A stretch of DNA of 36,923 nucleotides from Nitrospirota bacterium (lineage in GTDB: Bacteria; Nitrospirota; Nitrospiria; Nitrospirales; UBA8639), in NCBI GenBank assembly GCA_003228495.1, contig QIDY01000413.1, positions 1-36,923 of the forward strand, given 5' to 3'. Within the stretch, counting starts at the first letter, position 1. Each line of letters starts with the position of its first letter. The notes under the pieces are model-generated. The model was not told the DNA's origin. It was given only the letters and a program-made list of their open reading frames with translations, and ran no database searches. The translations under genes were made by a program, and so were the position numbers. Shown here in pieces: positions 35,338-36,923 of the stretch.

Positions 35338-36456
35338 ATGCCTCCAATCATTCGCTTTGGCATTCTTCTGACCTTGATTCTTGGTTTACCTCTGTTAGGG
35401 ATACTTCTGGCAGGACATTCCTTTCCAGCTAATCTAACCATTTTACCCATCCCTACAGAACCGGGAGAGGCATCTTTTTCCTGGCTGGTTTGTGGAATAC
35501 TAACTGTACTGATCCTGGGAACCCTTACTCCTCTTCTCTGGCGATTTTTCCAGTTCTCGGTCACCACATCGTCTCATCCTGTTGCCTTCCCATGGTGGGG
35601 CTGGATCGCGCTTCTCTGGGTCGTCAGCTCATGGATACTGGCATGGAACCGTTTCTCCTGGTTTCAATCTTGGCAACCTCATACCTTTCCTCTTCTGTGG
35701 TTCGGCTATATCGTGAGTATGAACGCGTTCACCTATCACCGTGCAAGATATTGCTTTCTGCTAGACCGGCCTCAATTATTTTGCCGACTCTTTTTTCTCA
35801 GTGCAGGATTTTGGTGGTGTTTTGAATACCTGAATCAGTTTGTGAACAACTGGCATTATGTCAATCTGCCGGAGACATCGCATCTCCACTATGTTTTTCA
35901 TACTTCAGTAGCTTTCTCCACGGTCCTGCCGGCGGTCTTGAGTACCTATGAATGGTTGGGCACCATTCCCCATCTCACCAAGCCTTTTGAAAACTGGCAC
36001 TCGTTACCTTGGGTAACCTCTCACGCTACAGGCTGGATGCTTTTCACTTTGGGAAGTCTGGGACTCGGACTGATAGGAATTTGGCCGACCATTCTTTTCC
36101 CCCTGCTCTGGCTTTCCCCGTTGAGTCTTCTTCTGGGAATCCGAATCATTCGAAAAGACAGAACCTTTTTCCATGATTTGGCTAAAGGATATTGGCAGCC
36201 TGTTGTTCTTTCTACCCTGGCCGCACTCTTGTGTGGCTTCTGGTGGGAATTATGGAATGTTTACAGCTTGGTCCATTGGGAATACACCATTCCCTATGTC
36301 CATGCGTTCAAAATCTTTGAAATGCCGATCTTAGGCTATTCCGGTTATTTACCTTTTGGCTTGACCTGTTTGGCTATCACAGTGTTTGTTTTGGGATATC
36401 AACCGAATCACCGACTGAAAATACCAATCCAAACAGGCCGAGATATTGCGCTGTAA
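35338..36456 (+). CDS. Trp-rich polytopic membrane protein of unknown function
   Basis: 372-aa ORF with multiple hydrophobic helices; motifs GFWWCFEYLNQFVNNWHY, GFWWELWNVYSLVHWEY and FEMPILGYSGYLPFGL. Confidence 0.8.
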   Translation: MPPIIRFGILLTLILGLPLLGILLAGHSFPANLTILPIPTEPGEASFSWLVCGILTVLILGTLTPLLWRFFQFSVTTSSHPVAFPWWGWIALLWVVSSWILAWNRFSWFQSWQPHTFPLLWFGYIVSMNAFTYHRARYCFLLDRPQLFCRLFFLSAGFWWCFEYLNQFVNNWHYVNLPETSHLHYVFHTSVAFSTVLPAVLSTYEWLGTIPHLTKPFENWHSLPWVTSHATGWMLFTLGSLGLGLIGIWPTILFPLLWLSPLSLLLGIRIIRKDRTFFHDLAKGYWQPVVLSTLAALLCGFWWELWNVYSLVHWEYTIPYVHAFKIFEMPILGYSGYLPFGLTCLAITVFVLGYQPNHRLKIPIQTGRDIAL

Positions 36457-36537
36457 ACTTGGTTCGCCCTTTAATATGACCGCTCCTGTTAATTTTCTTG
36501 GAGGTTACAGAAAACCCAGACTCCTGAGTTTGAAGAT

Positions 36538-36923
36538 TTAGCCATATTCATTCTGTAAGGTTTGATAGACCACTTGCATATCGGAAGGACACTCGGCTGT
36601 GTATTCCTGAAAGGTGTGTAACACAGGGTGTTGAAAACCTAAGGTGTGAGCATGCAGCAAGATTCGTGGAATTTCCATTCCCCCAACTCGACAGACTTTT
36701 TGTCCGCCATAGATCTGATCTCCTAAAATGGGACAACCAAGAGAGGCCACATGGACTCGAAGCTGATGCGTGCGCCCGGTACGAGGATTGAGCACAATGT
36801 GAGAAGCCAGATCTCGAAACCGTTGTACCACCCTAAATTCCGTGATCGCCGGCTGGGGTTTGGTGGAATTGGTGGAAACCGTCTTCCCGTCTATGGCATC
36901 ACGACCAATGGCCACATTGATCG
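36538..36923 (-). CDS. RluA-family pseudouridine synthase, C-terminal part (N-terminus off the window)
   Basis: VVQRFRDLASHIVLNPRTGRTHQLRVHVASLGCPILGDQIYGG...LLHAHTLGFQHPV: RluA/C/D signature. Confidence 0.92.
   Translation of the reverse strand, partial: INVAIGRDAIDGKTVSTNSTKPQPAITEFRVVQRFRDLASHIVLNPRTGRTHQLRVHVASLGCPILGDQIYGGQKVCRVGGMEIPRILLHAHTLGFQHPVLHTFQEYTAECPSDMQVVYQTLQNEYG

Noticed and set aside
36457-36537. Bidirectional terminator between the membrane protein and RluA-family gene
   Set aside because: Only weak, imperfect pairing (cttggag / ctcctgag) without a clear U-tract.

Overview
The window reads as a bacterial chromosomal segment, and its gene content suggests a Nitrospirota-like organism (inference, not proven). 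It is mostly housekeeping genes around one large accessory-type operon. Left part: a 5'-truncated metallophosphoesterase/FN3-like secreted protein and a TPR protein (minus strand), an AT-rich gene-poor scar with a 3' tRNA-Thr(TGT) fragment, an M3 peptidase, cytochrome c/queC, a DksA/TraR-like protein, apt, acylphosphatase, hemG(hemY), hemE and small conserved proteins. Middle: an FmdB-type zinc ribbon, an orphan PstS-like binding protein, two-subunit pyruvate carboxylase, an alpha/beta hydrolase, TenA, a probably frameshifted gene and VanZ. The main system (about 19.0-30.1 kb) is a hybrid MSHA/type IV pilus/type II secretion-like operon. It contains a lipoprotein secretin with N-terminal TPRs and a C-terminal cohesin-like domain, three pseudopilin-like proteins, a LysM/coiled-coil lipoprotein, GspF, GspE and PilM-N-O-P-like proteins. 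Right part: a retropepsin-like protease, a beta-helix protein, coaE, trxB, thiI, a DUF2007-like protein, a Trp-rich membrane protein and a truncated RluA-family synthase. The best non-coding finds are a 181-bp MITE-like element with 25-bp terminal inverted repeats (24/25) flanked by TAA direct repeats, and a second 110-bp imperfect inverted-repeat element.
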